64,000 nt of DNA from Pictodentalium vernedei (GCA_031216915.1 CM062290.1:380042718-380106717), one strand, 5' to 3'; positions 22,986-34,366 are shown, numbered from the stretch's first letter. The notes: generated by a model from the sequence alone, not told the origin. Translations and numbers: made by a program.

Positions 22986-23544
22986 TTGTAAAGCATCAAC
23001 GGTATGGAAATTATTCAGCTATCTATTTGGACAATTGCTTAATCGGTTAACCAAGGTTAATCCACGCGATTAATCGATCAACAAAACCCCTTAACCGTTT
23101 CACCTCTAATTACAATACTGTTCACTGAATGCGGGATATTCAAAATCCCTTTTGACACTCGTGCGCACGTGTTGATGGTATATTTTTCCACCCATCGGTT
23201 TGGAACTAATGCTATGCACTAATGGCCCTTATAATGGTAGCAGAACTACTTCTGAATATAGTCCACAATCAGATACCATCACATTGCACTAGATGGTTCG
23301 ATCTACAATTGTGCCCAATTCAACAAAGGGCATTGCCCAGTGTGGACGAAGTTTATTTTAGGTACCCTATGAAAGGCCAACTAATTGCTTGTCTTTGAAA
23401 AAAAACAGGTTGGAGATATATCGGGTTATTCCAGGGTTAATCCGTCTGAAAAGCATTCTAGCAATACAGATATCCATTCTGTTCAATAATGAGTGTATCT
23501 GGAAAGATGGAAAAAACTTCCCAAAATATGTCAAAGGAAATTTT

Positions 23545-23795
23545 TTAACCCTTTACCTAACATGAAAAGCAGACGACACTTGCACAAAAAAAATCTTGAT
23601 AACTAATTTTTTTCATTTTTTGTCTCAAAAACATAGGTTATGACCCCTCGTTGGAACGAGCTCGACGAGCTCGTTCCAACGAGGGGTCATAACCTATGTT
23701 TTTGAGACAAAAAATGAAAAAATAATGAAAATTAATTGGCGATTTTTGAGAATAGCGCTGGCCGGTTTTGGCCGTTACGTTGGGTAAAGGGTTAA
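23545..23795. mobile_element. piggyBac-type MITE, full length, 251 bp
   Basis: TTAA duplications at 23545-23548 and 23792-23795. Terminal inverted repeat CCCTTTACCTAAC / GTTGGGTAAAGGG. The centre (about 23632-23702) is a nearly perfect palindrome, 'aacataggttatgacccctc' plus 'gttggaacgagctcgacg', mirrored. Best copy of the family for a consensus. Non-coding; it would need a transposase supplied from elsewhere. Confidence 0.9.
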
Positions 23796-24330
23796 TTACA
23801 ATTCGTTTACGTCACCAAAACGGCACTCGCCTTCATTTTATCGAGTTTCTTGGTACATGTTCTTGCAAAATACACATGGAAACTGGGGATGTCTGTCTAC
23901 TCTAGTAGAAGGGAACTAGGCCTGAACATTTTGAATAGGGATGCGAAGTGTACTGGTAAATGGACATGAGAAAGGAACGACAGAAAGACAATAATCGACT
24001 ATCACTGACCTGGAGATACAGATGTCCTAAGCATGGAAATAGTCGACGAAGGAAATTCCGAGTTCGATAGTGTTCAGAGTTGATAACAGTAAGGGTTAGG
24101 GACAACAAAATAGTAAAACAAAGGGTGGTCTTTATGGACATTTGGAAACAAGGAAAAGAAATCGATTGTTGGCACTTTGAGGAGAATTTAAAACCAAAGC
24201 TAGAAAATGTGCCAACCGGAGATAATGTTCTGAAGTTTCCCCATTCAATAGTGAGGAGTCTACAGATGCAGGAAGGGAAGGTACAGGAAGAATTAGAGTA
24301 ATGGCAAATGACCTATGATGTATAGAGTAA

Positions 24331-24570
24331 ATAATGAGCTAACGGCCAAAATCGGCCAGCGCTATTCTCAAAAATCGCCAATTAATTTTCATTATTTTTT
24401 TCATTTTTGTCTCAAAAACATAGGTTATGACCCCTCATTGGAACGAGCTCGTTGAGCTCGTTCCAATGAGGGGTCATAACCTATGTTTTTGAGACAAAAA
24501 ATGAAAAAAATTAGTTATTCGAGAATTTCTTTTGCATGTGTCGTCTGCTTTTCATGTTTAAATTGGGTAA
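24331..24570. mobile_element. piggyBac-type MITE with eroded ends
   Basis: Opposite orientation to the 23.5-kb copy. It starts at 'gctaacggccaaaatcggcc' and ends at 'gcttttcatgtttaaattgg'. The central palindrome (about 24418-24488) is intact, but neither end keeps a complete TTAA plus CCCTTT terminus. An open frame of 120 codons (24483-24845) starts inside it and shows no domain. Confidence 0.75.
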
Positions 24571-24939
24571 ATCATACAGACACTAAAAGTGCCAAAGTGG
24601 AATATGCGGATCAAAGAACAAAGGTTAAAATAATCAAAGACAAAAATTGGAAAGTGCGGAATAGTAATCCCCTTAAAGCAAAAAGTAAAAAGGGGGGAGG
24701 GCCACATCCAAAAAATCCTGGAAATCAGTGGATAAATAAAACTAGCAAAGGCAATGCCGCACGCAGTGTTAATGTGGATGGCAAAATGACTGATGACCTG
24801 GACAGTATAGCAGTAGAATGGCAAATCATTAGGAGAAGTAAATGATAGTAGAGGGGTGGGCGTAGAAAACTTATCTGACTTAATGTGTAGGGAAACTGAA
24901 TAGATAGAGGTTGCGTCTGACTAAAACGAATCGCCATTA

Positions 24940-25680
24940 AAATTTCATATTGATATTGATATTGATGAGCATCTCTCATTTAAAGCTTATATTTCTAATT
25001 TGTGCGCAAAAATAGCTCGTGCAAACTATGTTCTTAACAAGGTAAAAACTATATTGCCACATGCTGCAGCGAAAACGTTGTATTATACTTTAGTGCACAG
25101 TCATTTGATTTATGGGATCCATGTTTGGGGTAACTCGAAAGGTATAAATAAGTTGTTTTTAATGCAAAAACGCTCTAGAAGAATGTTAAACAATTCACGA
25201 TATAACTCTCACACAGATCCTTTTTTCAAAAAGACAACATTTTAAAGGCTAGCGATCTTTTTGTGCTCCATACGTCTCTGCTTCTATTTGACTGGAGAAA
25301 TAATAAACTTCCCGTGTATTTTGATAATTTGTTCAGTGCTGTGGAAAATAGAAGTGGAAGATCCACCAGACAATATGGCATGTTTCTTGAAGAAAGATCT
25401 CGAACAAGATCTCTAGATGCCCGCCCAACATTCGCTTACCCGAAAATTTGGAACAGACTGGATGAAAGACTGCGCAATATCCCACTTAGAGGCACATTTA
25501 GAAACGAGTTGATAAAAAATGCTAAGATCGTATGATGCTAATGTAGACTGCTTAGGTACTTAATCTATCTTGTCGTCCATTCCAATTATATGGTATTAAT
25601 AGTTCGGGAATTTGGCTTTTCCTCAACCTTAATTTACATACACAGTCTTATCTGGCTAAATAAATAAATAAATAAATAAC
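24940..25680 (+). pseudogene. CR1/Jockey-like LINE, 3' fragment
   Basis: Translation begins 'DIDEHLSFKAYISNLCAKIA' and continues 'NKVKTILPHAAAKTLYY', 'IHVWGNSKGINKLFLMQKR', 'RYNSHTDPFF'. After a frameshift near 25240 it reads 'LHTSLLLFDWRNNKLP', 'TRQYGMFLEERSRTRSLDAR' and 'PKIWNRLDERLRNIP', and stops at 25533. An (AAATA)n tail follows at about 25660-25680. It clearly shares a family with the minus-strand copy at 19.15-20.5 kb. The RT domain is missing, so it is a typical 5'-truncated insertion. Confidence 0.8.
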
Positions 25681-25889
25681 TAATAATAATAATCAAAAGT
25701 AAAATAAAAAATAGTTTTCGATCTCTGACTCTGGGTCTTGTCATCAGCTTCCGATATGGGCTGCTTACTCCTCAGATCACAATCATTAATAATGCAAAAG
25801 ACAATGCCCACATTGGAAGCATCCACGGAAAAGTCGACAGGATAACTAGTTATATATAAGTACACATAGTGCATGCAAATAACTATCTG

Positions 25890-26125
25890 TTAGTTTATAT
25901 TTCTTATTGTTGGTCTGACACAAGCTGATACTGTATAGCTAACAGGAGGATGACAGGTAGACAGCCAATCTGGCTATGCCATCTCCCTACGGTATACACT
26001 ATTTTTGTATTTGTTCACAAACGCAATTGTTATTTATTTATTATTGTTATTACTATTTTCAATGTGTTTAATGTACACTTTTCTGTATTATGCATACCGT
26101 AAAGTAAACCAATAAACCAATAAAC
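25890..26125 (+). mobile_element. 3' terminus of a CR1-like LINE
   Basis: Contains 'gccaatctggctatgccatc', then 'tacggtat', and much later the complementary 'cataccgta', ending in 'accaataaaccaataaac'. The same stem-forming arrangement is seen at the 3' end of the LINE at 19.15-20.5 kb, so this is a short, severely truncated insertion of that family. Confidence 0.6.
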
Positions 26126-26135
26126 TGAGGTAGGG

Positions 26136-26245
26136 TACCCGGTGCTTCATTAATTAAACTTTTGATGATTATTCCTATAATTAGCGTTTGGAATCTAACA
26201 TTATTGCGTCCGTGGACATATAGCCCACATCTGGAAAGTGACATT
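26136..26245 (+). repeat. Unnamed interspersed repeat copy
   Basis: Starts 'cccggtgcttcattaattaa' and continues 'tgatgattattcctataatt' and 'agcgtttggaatc'. Related copies occur at about 5760-5880 and 34245-34366, all on the plus strand. Confidence 0.6.
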
Positions 26246-26517
26246 GATGTAAGATCAGTTTTGGTAATAAATTTGTTTAACCATAGACCAAATGTAGTAA
26301 ATGTTGACACATTGTTACCTCAGTGTTTTGTCCAAAGAGTCTTTGGTTAAAATTCAGTAAACCATGACTACGTGCATGCTTTCAACTGATTTGTCAACAA
26401 AGCTTGCATCCGAGGCACTGCGATGTGCTATAGGCTTGAAATGCATACCAAATCGAACTTTTGAACAGTACACATCGACTGCACAATATTTCATTTCAAC
26501 TCGATCGAAAAGCAACA

Positions 26518-27537
26518 TGCCGCGAATGTTCGAATTTGATAGGGGTAGGGATATTGAGCTAATCAAGCAGGGCTAATCGTGACGTCTCGTTGCTCTGCAA
26601 TTTGGAGTCTATGAGTCAACGATAGCTTGTTTAGTTGGGTGTCTCGGAGCCACAGGAAGATTAGCTGACCGTCCCAGGAGCGGACGGCCGTTCTTTACGT
26701 CCTCGCGTCAATATAGAGGTTTACGTCTCTCACACCTCCGTAACCGATTCCAGACGGCGACTGAGACGTCGAGTCGGGTTGTAAGCACTCATGGTTGTCG
26801 AGTGTGTCCAAAAACAGTTAGAAATCAGTTGCGGGGGTACAATTTAAGGCCATGACGTGCCTACTTTTGTCCGCAACTTACACCCAGGCGACGTCAACGT
26901 CGATTGCAATGGCTGCGGGGACATGCACCAAATCGGTTTCACTTGGCCCACTAGAGGTGTGTGTTATTCACTGATGAGTCTCGGTTCACGCTTTACAGGT
27001 CAGATGGACGACAACGTTTCAATCGACGTCTAGGTGAATGATATTCTGACGTCTGTGTTAAGGAAAACGGAAGCTTCAGGGTAGGGTCTGTTATGGTTTG
27101 GGGGTGGGATTCGCATGGCGTGAAAACACCTCTCGTGGTCATCCATGTCAATCTTACAGACGTAAGATATCGAGATCAGGTCCTCACGCCTCACGTCCTT
27201 CCACTTATCCATGCGCGTAACTTTATGTAGCAGCAGGATAATGCGAGGCCGCAGATTGTTAGGGGGTTGTCGTACCTCCCTCAACCAAAACAATGTCCCA
27301 TTTCTCTAGTGGCCGCCCGACAGTCCAGATTTGTTCCCGATCGAGCATTTGTGGGGCGAGCCGGACAGGATGGTGAGGAAGCGCGCTAACGTTCCAAACA
27401 ATACCGCTGAGCTCACACAGACCCTTCTTCGTGAGTGGAATAACATCCCACAAAGGACCATAAACAACTTGACGGGGTCAATGGTGAGGAGAGTTAGAGT
27501 GGCGGCTGAAGCCCGGGGAGGGTACAGCCGCTTTTGA
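26518..27537 (+). pseudogene. Tc1-like transposase, full length but broken
   Basis: Starts 'MPRMFEFDRGRDIELIKQG', the usual N-terminal helix-turn-helix entry of Tc1-like transposases. A stop follows at about 26575 and the frame then shifts repeatedly. The catalytic DD34E triad is recognisable: 'FTDESRF' near 26970, 'QQDNAR' at about 27231-27248 and 'SPDLFPIEHLWGE' at about 27319-27360. The C-terminus 'AAEARGGYSRF' ends at 27537. The length (about 1.02 kb, 340 codons) is normal for the family, so the gene decayed by point changes and small indels. A full element would have TIRs and TA duplications on both sides; I did not find convincing ones. Confidence 0.85.
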
Positions 27538-28029
27538 TTCTGGTCAGGAAATGGCGTAGAGTACCCACGTTTGTACGTTATCCTCGAAAAAGCCGTCTGT
27601 ATTGAAGCAACAAAATTCATCTAAATTTAATCAGTGATGAAGAAATAACATGAACCTCCAAACAATGAAATAATCATCCATGACACATTTGAAATATTTA
27701 CCACAGAATCAAACTTGCGTTTCTTTTTTCCGCTAGTATACTATCGTGCAGAGCTACATAATCGAACGCGGAAGTGTAACTGAAAGCAAAAATCTAGCCT
27801 GCAAAAAGGGGTCCATGCAAGACCCTCTTGCCTGAAAACATCATGTTACGTTTTCGAGCTTAGTGAGAACTTTGAATGTTCAAGTCGAAAATTGTGAACG
27901 TACTCGAAAGTGTAATTAAAAGCGATTTGGGGGCACCCCTCGCTTAGCGACAGGACTGCGTAACTTAAATGGATTTTCTGCAATAATTTAACGGTACTAA
28001 AAACTCGTGGCCATCAAGCCTTTATTGCT

Positions 28030-28210
28030 AAGTGAAGTGGATGGGGAAACAAAATATTTGTCTACTGCCAACGGCAAAAGAAAATTCCCCCTACCCCGCC
28101 ACTTTCTCACCTCGTACTAGGATGAGAGCATGTACCCCAATAGGTGAAGGTGCAGAGACTTCCCCGAGACAAAGCAATCAACGTTCCATGCCAATTGGTG
28201 AACCCTGAGT
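28030..28210 (+). repeat. Unnamed interspersed repeat copy
   Basis: Shares order and wording with about 33570-33798: 'acaaaatatttgtctactgc' against 'acgaaatatttttcttgctc', then a C-rich block, then 'gacttccccgagacaaagca' against 'gtcttccctgtgggcaacac', then 'catgccaattgg'. In both places a piggyBac-type MITE follows. Confidence 0.6.
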
Positions 28211-28391
28211 ATTTTCTTCAGTTCGCGACAGTGAAATTAAAACACTCTGGGCTCTCAGACTAACAGTACCGTGATCGCAAAAGTAGTCTTTCGACTTTGA
28301 GGCGAGCTGTCGCAACTATGCACCATCGCACCTACAATTTTAACTTTTTGGGAGTAGACAACAGCGCGCACCGGCCCCACCTAGCGAGTGA

Positions 28392-28640
28392 TTAACCTTT
28401 AATTAACGAATCAGTTTCATCTGTAATATCCAAACTGTGCAATAAAAATGAAAAAAAAAAATCAACAAAACCATGTCATGTGACGCTTCATTGGAACGAG
28501 ATCGCTGAGCTCGTTCCAGTGAAGCGCCACAAGATATGGTTTTGCTGAAAATGTTAAAAGAATTAGGTGAAAAAATACCTTTTGATATCATGGGCTTTCT
28601 GTAAAGGGTACAATCTATTCGTGAGAAATAGTCCTTATGG
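28392..28640. mobile_element. piggyBac-type MITE, diverged subfamily
   Basis: TTAA at 28392-28395 followed by a poor terminal repeat. The palindrome at 28470-28540 reads 'catgtgacgcttcattggaa' then 'cgagatcgctgagctcg' and the mirror. It resembles the 33.8-kb subfamily (catgtgacccctc, aaaccat/gatatggtttt). The right end was not defined. Confidence 0.6.
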
Positions 28641-29536
28641 TACAATGCGGGCACAAAAACGTGAAGAATACACGATGAATTATGTCTGGATTCAACAATA
28701 GCGCACTTTACCCCAAATGTTATGGAGCCGTATACAGCGCTTTCCATTTTTAAAATCGAAGGACTGCGAAAACGTGTCGCTTTCCAGATAAGACTGCGAT
28801 TGAGTCGCGACACGCAAAGGTGGCACGACATTTCCTGAAAAGAATATTGAGAAATGAAGACTGATTCAAGAACAGCAAACGGAAATAATATCTGTGATTC
28901 GATGTTTTCCCATTTGTTTTTCCTTTACTCCTATTATACGCACCTCGTGGTCATCTTCGATACTGCACCCACTTCCTTATCTGAACTGGGGTCGCAGCAG
29001 GTTATTATATTTCTGCCCCCAATCAATTTTAGAAAAGATGATCGCCAGATATTTTAATACGGTTTTCGCGCTGTTCGTGGTATCCAAATACATGTTTAAT
29101 TTTTTGGGTATGTTGGGTGTTTTGTCTGTTTTTTATTTATTTATTTTTTGCTTTGTATTTTCGTTTTCAGTATTTTTTCCATTTTTTTTAATTATTCATT
29201 TTTTCATAGTTATTAATTGCACTGTAGTTGTTTTGCTGTCGTGTAAAGACATGTGATAACTGGAGAGCAGAATTTACTGCAATCAGTAAATTTGAGCATG
29301 TGTGAAAATAGTGAAAGCATTTGAACTAAATTATATAGACGAAGAATGTATGGGGACTTATTTCAGGATTAAACTATGTTTAAAGAATTCAGAAGTAGGT
29401 TTACATAAGAGCATTTAAAGATTTTTATACAGGATTCAGATAGAATTTTTCAGAAACTGGAAATAACTTCTGTGTATAGTATTAAATGTGTTCTAAAAGG
29501 AATCAGCAATTGACATTTTGGAATATGTTTCGTGTA
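28641..29536. other. Non-coding stretch
   Basis: No gene recognised. A T-rich open frame (28894-29256) gives a hydrophobic, Phe-rich product typical of T-rich DNA rather than a real membrane protein. Confidence 0.45.
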
Positions 29537-29537
29537 G

Positions 29538-30215
29538 AAAATGTACGTATGAACTTCAGGAATGCATTAGCGGGTTACAAAATGTGATTTCCAACAATTC
29601 TGAAAAATGCACTCAATGACCCTGGGTGACCTTGACCCATATTTTGAACCTCCTTTGAGTTTCGATTCATTTGCTGTTGGTTCTTATAAGTCCATATAAT
29701 ATGCCATGCCTGAGATATAATCATGACTCAGTTTCAAAATTTTTAGCAACAGCCACGTTTTAGTGTAAAAATGTATGTATGAACTTCAGAAATGCATCAG
29801 GAGTAAAAAACATGCGATTTCCACCAATTCTCAAAAATGTACTCAATGACCCCTGGTGACCTCTGTGACCTAGACCCATATTTTGAACCCCCTATGAGTT
29901 TCGACTCATTTGATGTTGGTCCCAGGTCCATGTGTTACACAATGCTTGAGATATGAGCATGACCTACTTTCAAAATTTTGAGCCACGCCACCATTTTTAG
30001 CATAAAAATGCATGTATGAACTTTGTGAATGCATTAGGGAGTAAAAAATGTGATTTCCAGCAATTCTTAAAAATGCACGCAATGACCCCTGAGAAACCTC
30101 AGTGACCTTGACGCATATTTTGAATCTCCATCGAGTGTCGATTCATTTGGTGTTGGTCCCGGGTCATACCATGCCTGAGATATGGGCGTAACCCACATTC
30201 AAAACACCCCTACGG
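29538..30215 (+). repeat. Tandem array, about 235-bp unit, nearly three copies
   Basis: Units begin at about 29538, 29769 and 30007 with 'aaaatgtatgtatgaacttc'. They continue 'aatgcattag', 'atgtgatttccagcaattct', 'actcaatgacccctggtgac', 'cttgacccatattttgaa', 'gagtttcgattcatttg' and 'tgttggtcc'. Divergence is moderate. No coding frame is conserved between units. Confidence 0.9.
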
Positions 30216-30347
30216 ACACCCCATATGCCCCAGGAATCTGCAAAACATTGAATGCCGTCTATCAGTATGACAAATTCAACGAGATAGGACAATTCGTTTT
30301 CGAGTTATCATGCGGACAAGGAAGTGCTTCAAAGACAAAAAGACAGA

Positions 30348-30460
30348 AGACAGCAGCAGCAGCAGCAGCAGCAGAAGAAGAAGAAGAAGAAGAAGAAGAA
30401 GAAGAAGAAGAAGAAGAAGAAGAAAAGAAGAAGAAGAAGAAGAAGCAGAAGAAGAAGAAA
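30348..30460. repeat. Compound microsatellite (CAG)n(GAA)n
   Basis: About eight CAG triplets (30351-30374) run directly into a GAA run to 30460 with a few AAG/CAG interruptions. The resulting poly-Ser/Arg/Glu/Lys frames on both strands are artefacts of the repeat. Confidence 0.95.
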
Positions 30461-30579
30461 CCATACAAAACAATAGTCTCTGTGTTTCAAACAGACTAAT
30501 TATGTATGGGAGAGGAGTGAGCACTTGTATTCCTATCCTTTTTTGTAATTTCGTTACCAAATATAATATGTTTGAACTA

Positions 30580-31460
30580 ATTTCCTTTCGATAGATGAGA
30601 TTATAACGTGTTGTGAGGAGGTGCGTGGGGAGAGCATTTTGACCAGCTAACGATCAAGACGCCATCTGGGCGAAATATTCTGCCCACCATTCCATGCACT
30701 GTGTCTTATGAATAATTCATAAGTTATGATAGTCCATTTCTAACGAATCTATTTTAAGGGTAAAAAATAAAAGTGTTTTGATTCTCAGGTCACCCCTCAT
30801 TGAATTTGAATCCACTCATTGGACACTTTTATTGCTTTTGGTGTCTTCCAATATTGCAAACTCAGGGAAACGTTTTACATGTTTTGATTGATGCATATTT
30901 AATTAGTTGCGTCTCCAATAAGTTTGACTTGTTATAATCTATGGGGGAGTGCCTTATGCCTATAGGCACTCATCCATTAATTATAACGACGCACATTCCC
31001 AAAGACTAAATACTTTTACTTCAAAGATAATTTGAAGACGATCGAAAGAATGTGAAGCCTTTGAATTGCAGTATCTACAGGTTGTTTTTTGGAGAATTTT
31101 TTTTATTTTTCACATTAAGATTGAATTTATTTGTATAAATAAGCACTTTCTATATTTCTGTGTGTAAAAAAGACTGCCGAAATCCTCTTTTCCCAAGTTT
31201 TGCAAAATAAAATTTAACAAGCAAATTCAGTGAATTCATGTCTCCCGATGGGCAACAGTTTCAAGGGGAATTAATGCATGCAGTGGAATATAGTTGTGTT
31301 GCAAGTGGAAGTTATTTAGAAGAGACGGTGCTTCAGACAGTGGTTATCAGATTTATTTTCACGGAGGTCACTGACAAAGCAAGTAAATTGATGTGGAGTA
31401 TAACTGTGAGAATCACTAAAAATTAAGACTGCATGATAAGACATATTACATTGAACTGAA
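30580..31460. other. Non-coding stretch
   Basis: Preceded at about 30506-30580 by a LINE/SINE-like 3' terminus shared with 15283-15363. Nothing recognised in the remainder. Confidence 0.45.
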
Positions 31461-33030
31461 GGGAAAAGTAATCCATATATGAAATTTCATTGAAATCGGT
31501 TGACTCTAAGGAAAGTTAGAGTCTGGAAACCATCAGCCAATCAAATTTGAGGAACCAAATTAAATATGCGCAGAAAATGCCCATCTTCGAACTTGGACCC
31601 ACAATTGATGGAAGTGATCTACAACCCAAATTTCATCGAAATTGACTGACTGTAAGGAAAGTTAGAGTCTGGAAACGAAAAACACGGAAGATGTGCACTT
31701 ACTGTGTATTAGTAGCAGCGCTGAATAAATCAAAGTTTCCCTAATTTGCATAATTTGTGCACGAGAACACAACCCGTATGATATGTGATGTATTGTATGT
31801 TACTAAACATTCGTATAAAAATTTATTCAAATCCAAACTTTCATATAGAAGTTCTGTACAAAAAAACTGACTACACCCAATTTCGGAACAAAATGGCCGC
31901 TAGCGGCCATCTTGAATTTTGGATCAAACTCCAAAATACATATTCTAGTCTCACAATGATAACAAAGATATCCAAGAAGTTTCGTGAAGATCGGTTCATA
32001 AATACGGCTTTTAGACCGAGGTGCGTTGACGCACGGGGCAGACGGACAGATTTTCGGCACAAAATTTCCCACATGTGAACTTGACCTAGGTATTGATAGA
32101 AGTAATCCATATATGAAATTTCATCGAAATCGGTTGATTTTAAGGGAAGTTAGAGTCTGGAAACCGTCAGCCAATCAAATTTCAGCAACCTAATTAAATA
32201 TGCGCAGAAAATGCTCATATTCGAACTTGAACACACAATTGATGAAAGTGATCTACTACCCAAATTTCATCGAAATCGACTGCCTGTTAGGAAAGTTAGA
32301 GTCTGGAAACGAAAAACACGGAAGGTGTGCAGTTACTGTGTATTAGTAGTAGCACTGAATAAATCAAAGTTTCCCTAATTTGTATAATTTTTGCACGAGA
32401 ACAAAACCCGTATTACATGTGATGTATTGCATGTTACTAAACATTCATACAAAAATTTATTCAAATCCGAACTTCATATCTGTACAAAAAAAAACTGATT
32501 ACACCCAATTTCGGAGCAAAATATCCGCTGGCGGCCATCTTGAATTTTGGACCAAAACACATATTCTGGTCTCACAATGATAACAAAGATACCCAAGAAG
32601 TTTCGTGAAGATCGGTTCATAAATACGGCTTTTAGTCGAAGGTGCGTTGACGCACGGGGCAGACTGACAGGCAGACGGACAGATTTTCTGTACAAAATTT
32701 TCCACATTCGAACTTGACCTAGGTATTGATAAAAGTAATCCATATATGAAATGTCATCGAAATCGGTTGATTTTAGGGCAAGTTAGAGTCTGGAAACCGT
32801 CAGCCAATCAAATTTCATAAACCTAATTAAATTTGCGCGGGAAATGCCCATATTCGAACTTGGACCCACAATTGATGAAAGTGATCTACTACCCAAATTT
32901 AATCGAAATCCGGTCACTGTAAGGAAAGTTAGAGTCTGGAAAAGAAAAACACGGAAGGGTGGAAGGACGGAAAGACACTCCGAATTTAATATCTCCCGTT
33001 TTTTTTCAAAAAGCGGGAGACAAAAATAAA
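31460..33030 (+). repeat. Tandem array, about 633-bp unit, about 2.5 copies
   Basis: 'agtaatccatatatgaaatt' recurs at about 31467, 32101 and 32734. Each unit contains 'aggaaagttagagtctggaa' twice, 'cagccaatcaaatt', 'atggccgctagcggccatct' (or a variant), 'aagtttcgtgaagatcggtt' and 'gtgcgttgacgcacggggca'. The array ends at 32990-33020 with a 'ctcccg'/'cgggag' hairpin around a T run. Open frames of 60-97 codons on both strands repeat from unit to unit and are repeat translations. It may be a tandemly amplified MITE-like element. Confidence 0.88.
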
Positions 33031-33109
33031 TCCCTCTTACCCTCACTGATTTAAAAAAAAAATGCCTGAGAATCAATTAATGTATTTTGTGTGGCCTGAT
33101 CTCATTATT

Positions 33110-33360
33110 TTAACCCTTTATGCAAGGAACACGATATCAAAGCTTGTTATTTTAATTATATTTTTAAAAAATTTTAGAAAAACTTTAATAATACGATATC
33201 ATGTGACCCCTCATTGGAACGAGTTCATTGTGCTCGTTCCAATGGGGGGGGGGGGGGGGGGGTGTGCGGGGGGAGCACATAATATCGTTTTGTTGATTTA
33301 TTTTTCAGCTGGTCGGTTATACGGGCGGATACTTCCGATTCGTTTTGTGAAACAGTAATT
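33110..33360. mobile_element. piggyBac-type MITE interrupted by a G run
   Basis: TTAA and CCCTTTATGC at the left end (33110-). The central palindrome starts 'atgtgacccctcattggaac', but its right arm is broken by a run of about 19 G (33246-33262 plus ggtgtgcgg). The right terminal TTAA is not visible. Confidence 0.6.
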
Positions 33361-33569
33361 CTTATTGCAGTAATTAATAAAATCTAATTTGAATTTGTGG
33401 AACGCTCTGTCGGGGTATATTCTTAGAGCCATTAATGGTTGTTGGGTTGCATTAACTTGAACGATTTCCTAACAGTTTTACCCTTTAAATTTGGTGTTCA
33501 TTTTTCAATTTACTCATCGATATCAAATTTTATGTTTACACAAAATGTAAATCAATCAGTATTCAAATG

Positions 33570-33798
33570 ATTTAGAGGCGTAGCCATGTTCTATACAGTG
33601 GATTGAAGGGGGGGGGGACGAAATATTTTTCTTGCTCTCAATGGCAGAAGAAAAATAGCCACCCCCCCCCCCACCACCACTTAATTTCACCTGGTGATGG
33701 GTTGAGAGTAAATATCCCCGATAAGTGAAGATCTAAGGTCTTCCCTGTGGGCAACACAATCAACTTTTCATGCCAATTGGAGCAACTGGGGTACATTT
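33570..33798 (+). repeat. Unnamed interspersed repeat copy
   Basis: Partner of 28030-28210. It contains opposed G (about 33609-33617) and C (about 33662-33671) runs, and is cut on the right by the MITE insertion at the TTAA at 33799. Confidence 0.6.
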
Positions 33799-34044
33799 TT
33801 AACCCTTTTCCCAACGCAGACGATATCAAAATGTCTTATTTTAAATATAATTTGTTCAAATTTTTCAAAAAACTTCAAAAAACGATATGATGGGATCCCT
33901 CGTTGGAACGAGCTCGACGAGCACGGTCCAACGAGGGGTCACATGATACGGTTTTGTTGAATTTTTTTGAAAAATAACATTTTTTCGACTGCTGAATTTG
34001 CATTACGCGGGCGAATGCGGGTGATTCGTTAGATAAAGGGTTAA
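33799..34044. mobile_element. piggyBac-type MITE, second subfamily, 246 bp
   Basis: TTAA at 33799-33802 and 34041-34044. Ends CCCTTTTCCCAACG / CGTTAGATAAAGGG. The interior differs from the main family ('gatatcaaaatgtcttattt' on the left; 'ggttttgttgaatttttttg' on the right), but the core palindrome 'ccctcgttggaacgagctcg' is shared. One mismatch pair (gcacggtcca) weakens the hairpin. Confidence 0.85.
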
Positions 34045-34244
34045 CGCGGAAGTACCAAGAAAGTGAAGGTATAACAAAACGCTAAGCGGGCCAAGAAATA
34101 TCAGGGTGAGCGTGTACTGCACGGCCGCCTTGGACAGGTCACTTTCCACGGGTGGGCAATATTTTCGGGACGTAATAAAAATATATTCCAAACACTACCT
34201 ATAGGAATAATTTATCAAAAATTTAATTTAGGAAGCACTGGGTA

Positions 34245-34366
34245 TAACCCGGAGCTTCATTAATTAAAATTTTGCTATTGATGATTTTTATTATGTGGTA
34301 AACGCTTGTGTGGACATCACTACCCACGTGTGGATTACGTTCAATCCACGGCGACTGTACTAAGAG
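34245..34366 (+). repeat. Unnamed interspersed repeat copy
   Basis: Third copy of the 'cttcattaattaaaattttg' repeat. It shares 'ccacggcgactgtact' with the longer copy at 5760-5890. Confidence 0.55.

Noticed and set aside
28894-29256. Multi-span membrane protein
   Set aside because: The hydrophobic frame comes from T-rich DNA and has no recognisable family or context.
30182-30594. Glu/Lys- or Ser/Arg-rich protein
   Set aside because: All frames on both strands are open only because of the CAG/GAA microsatellite.
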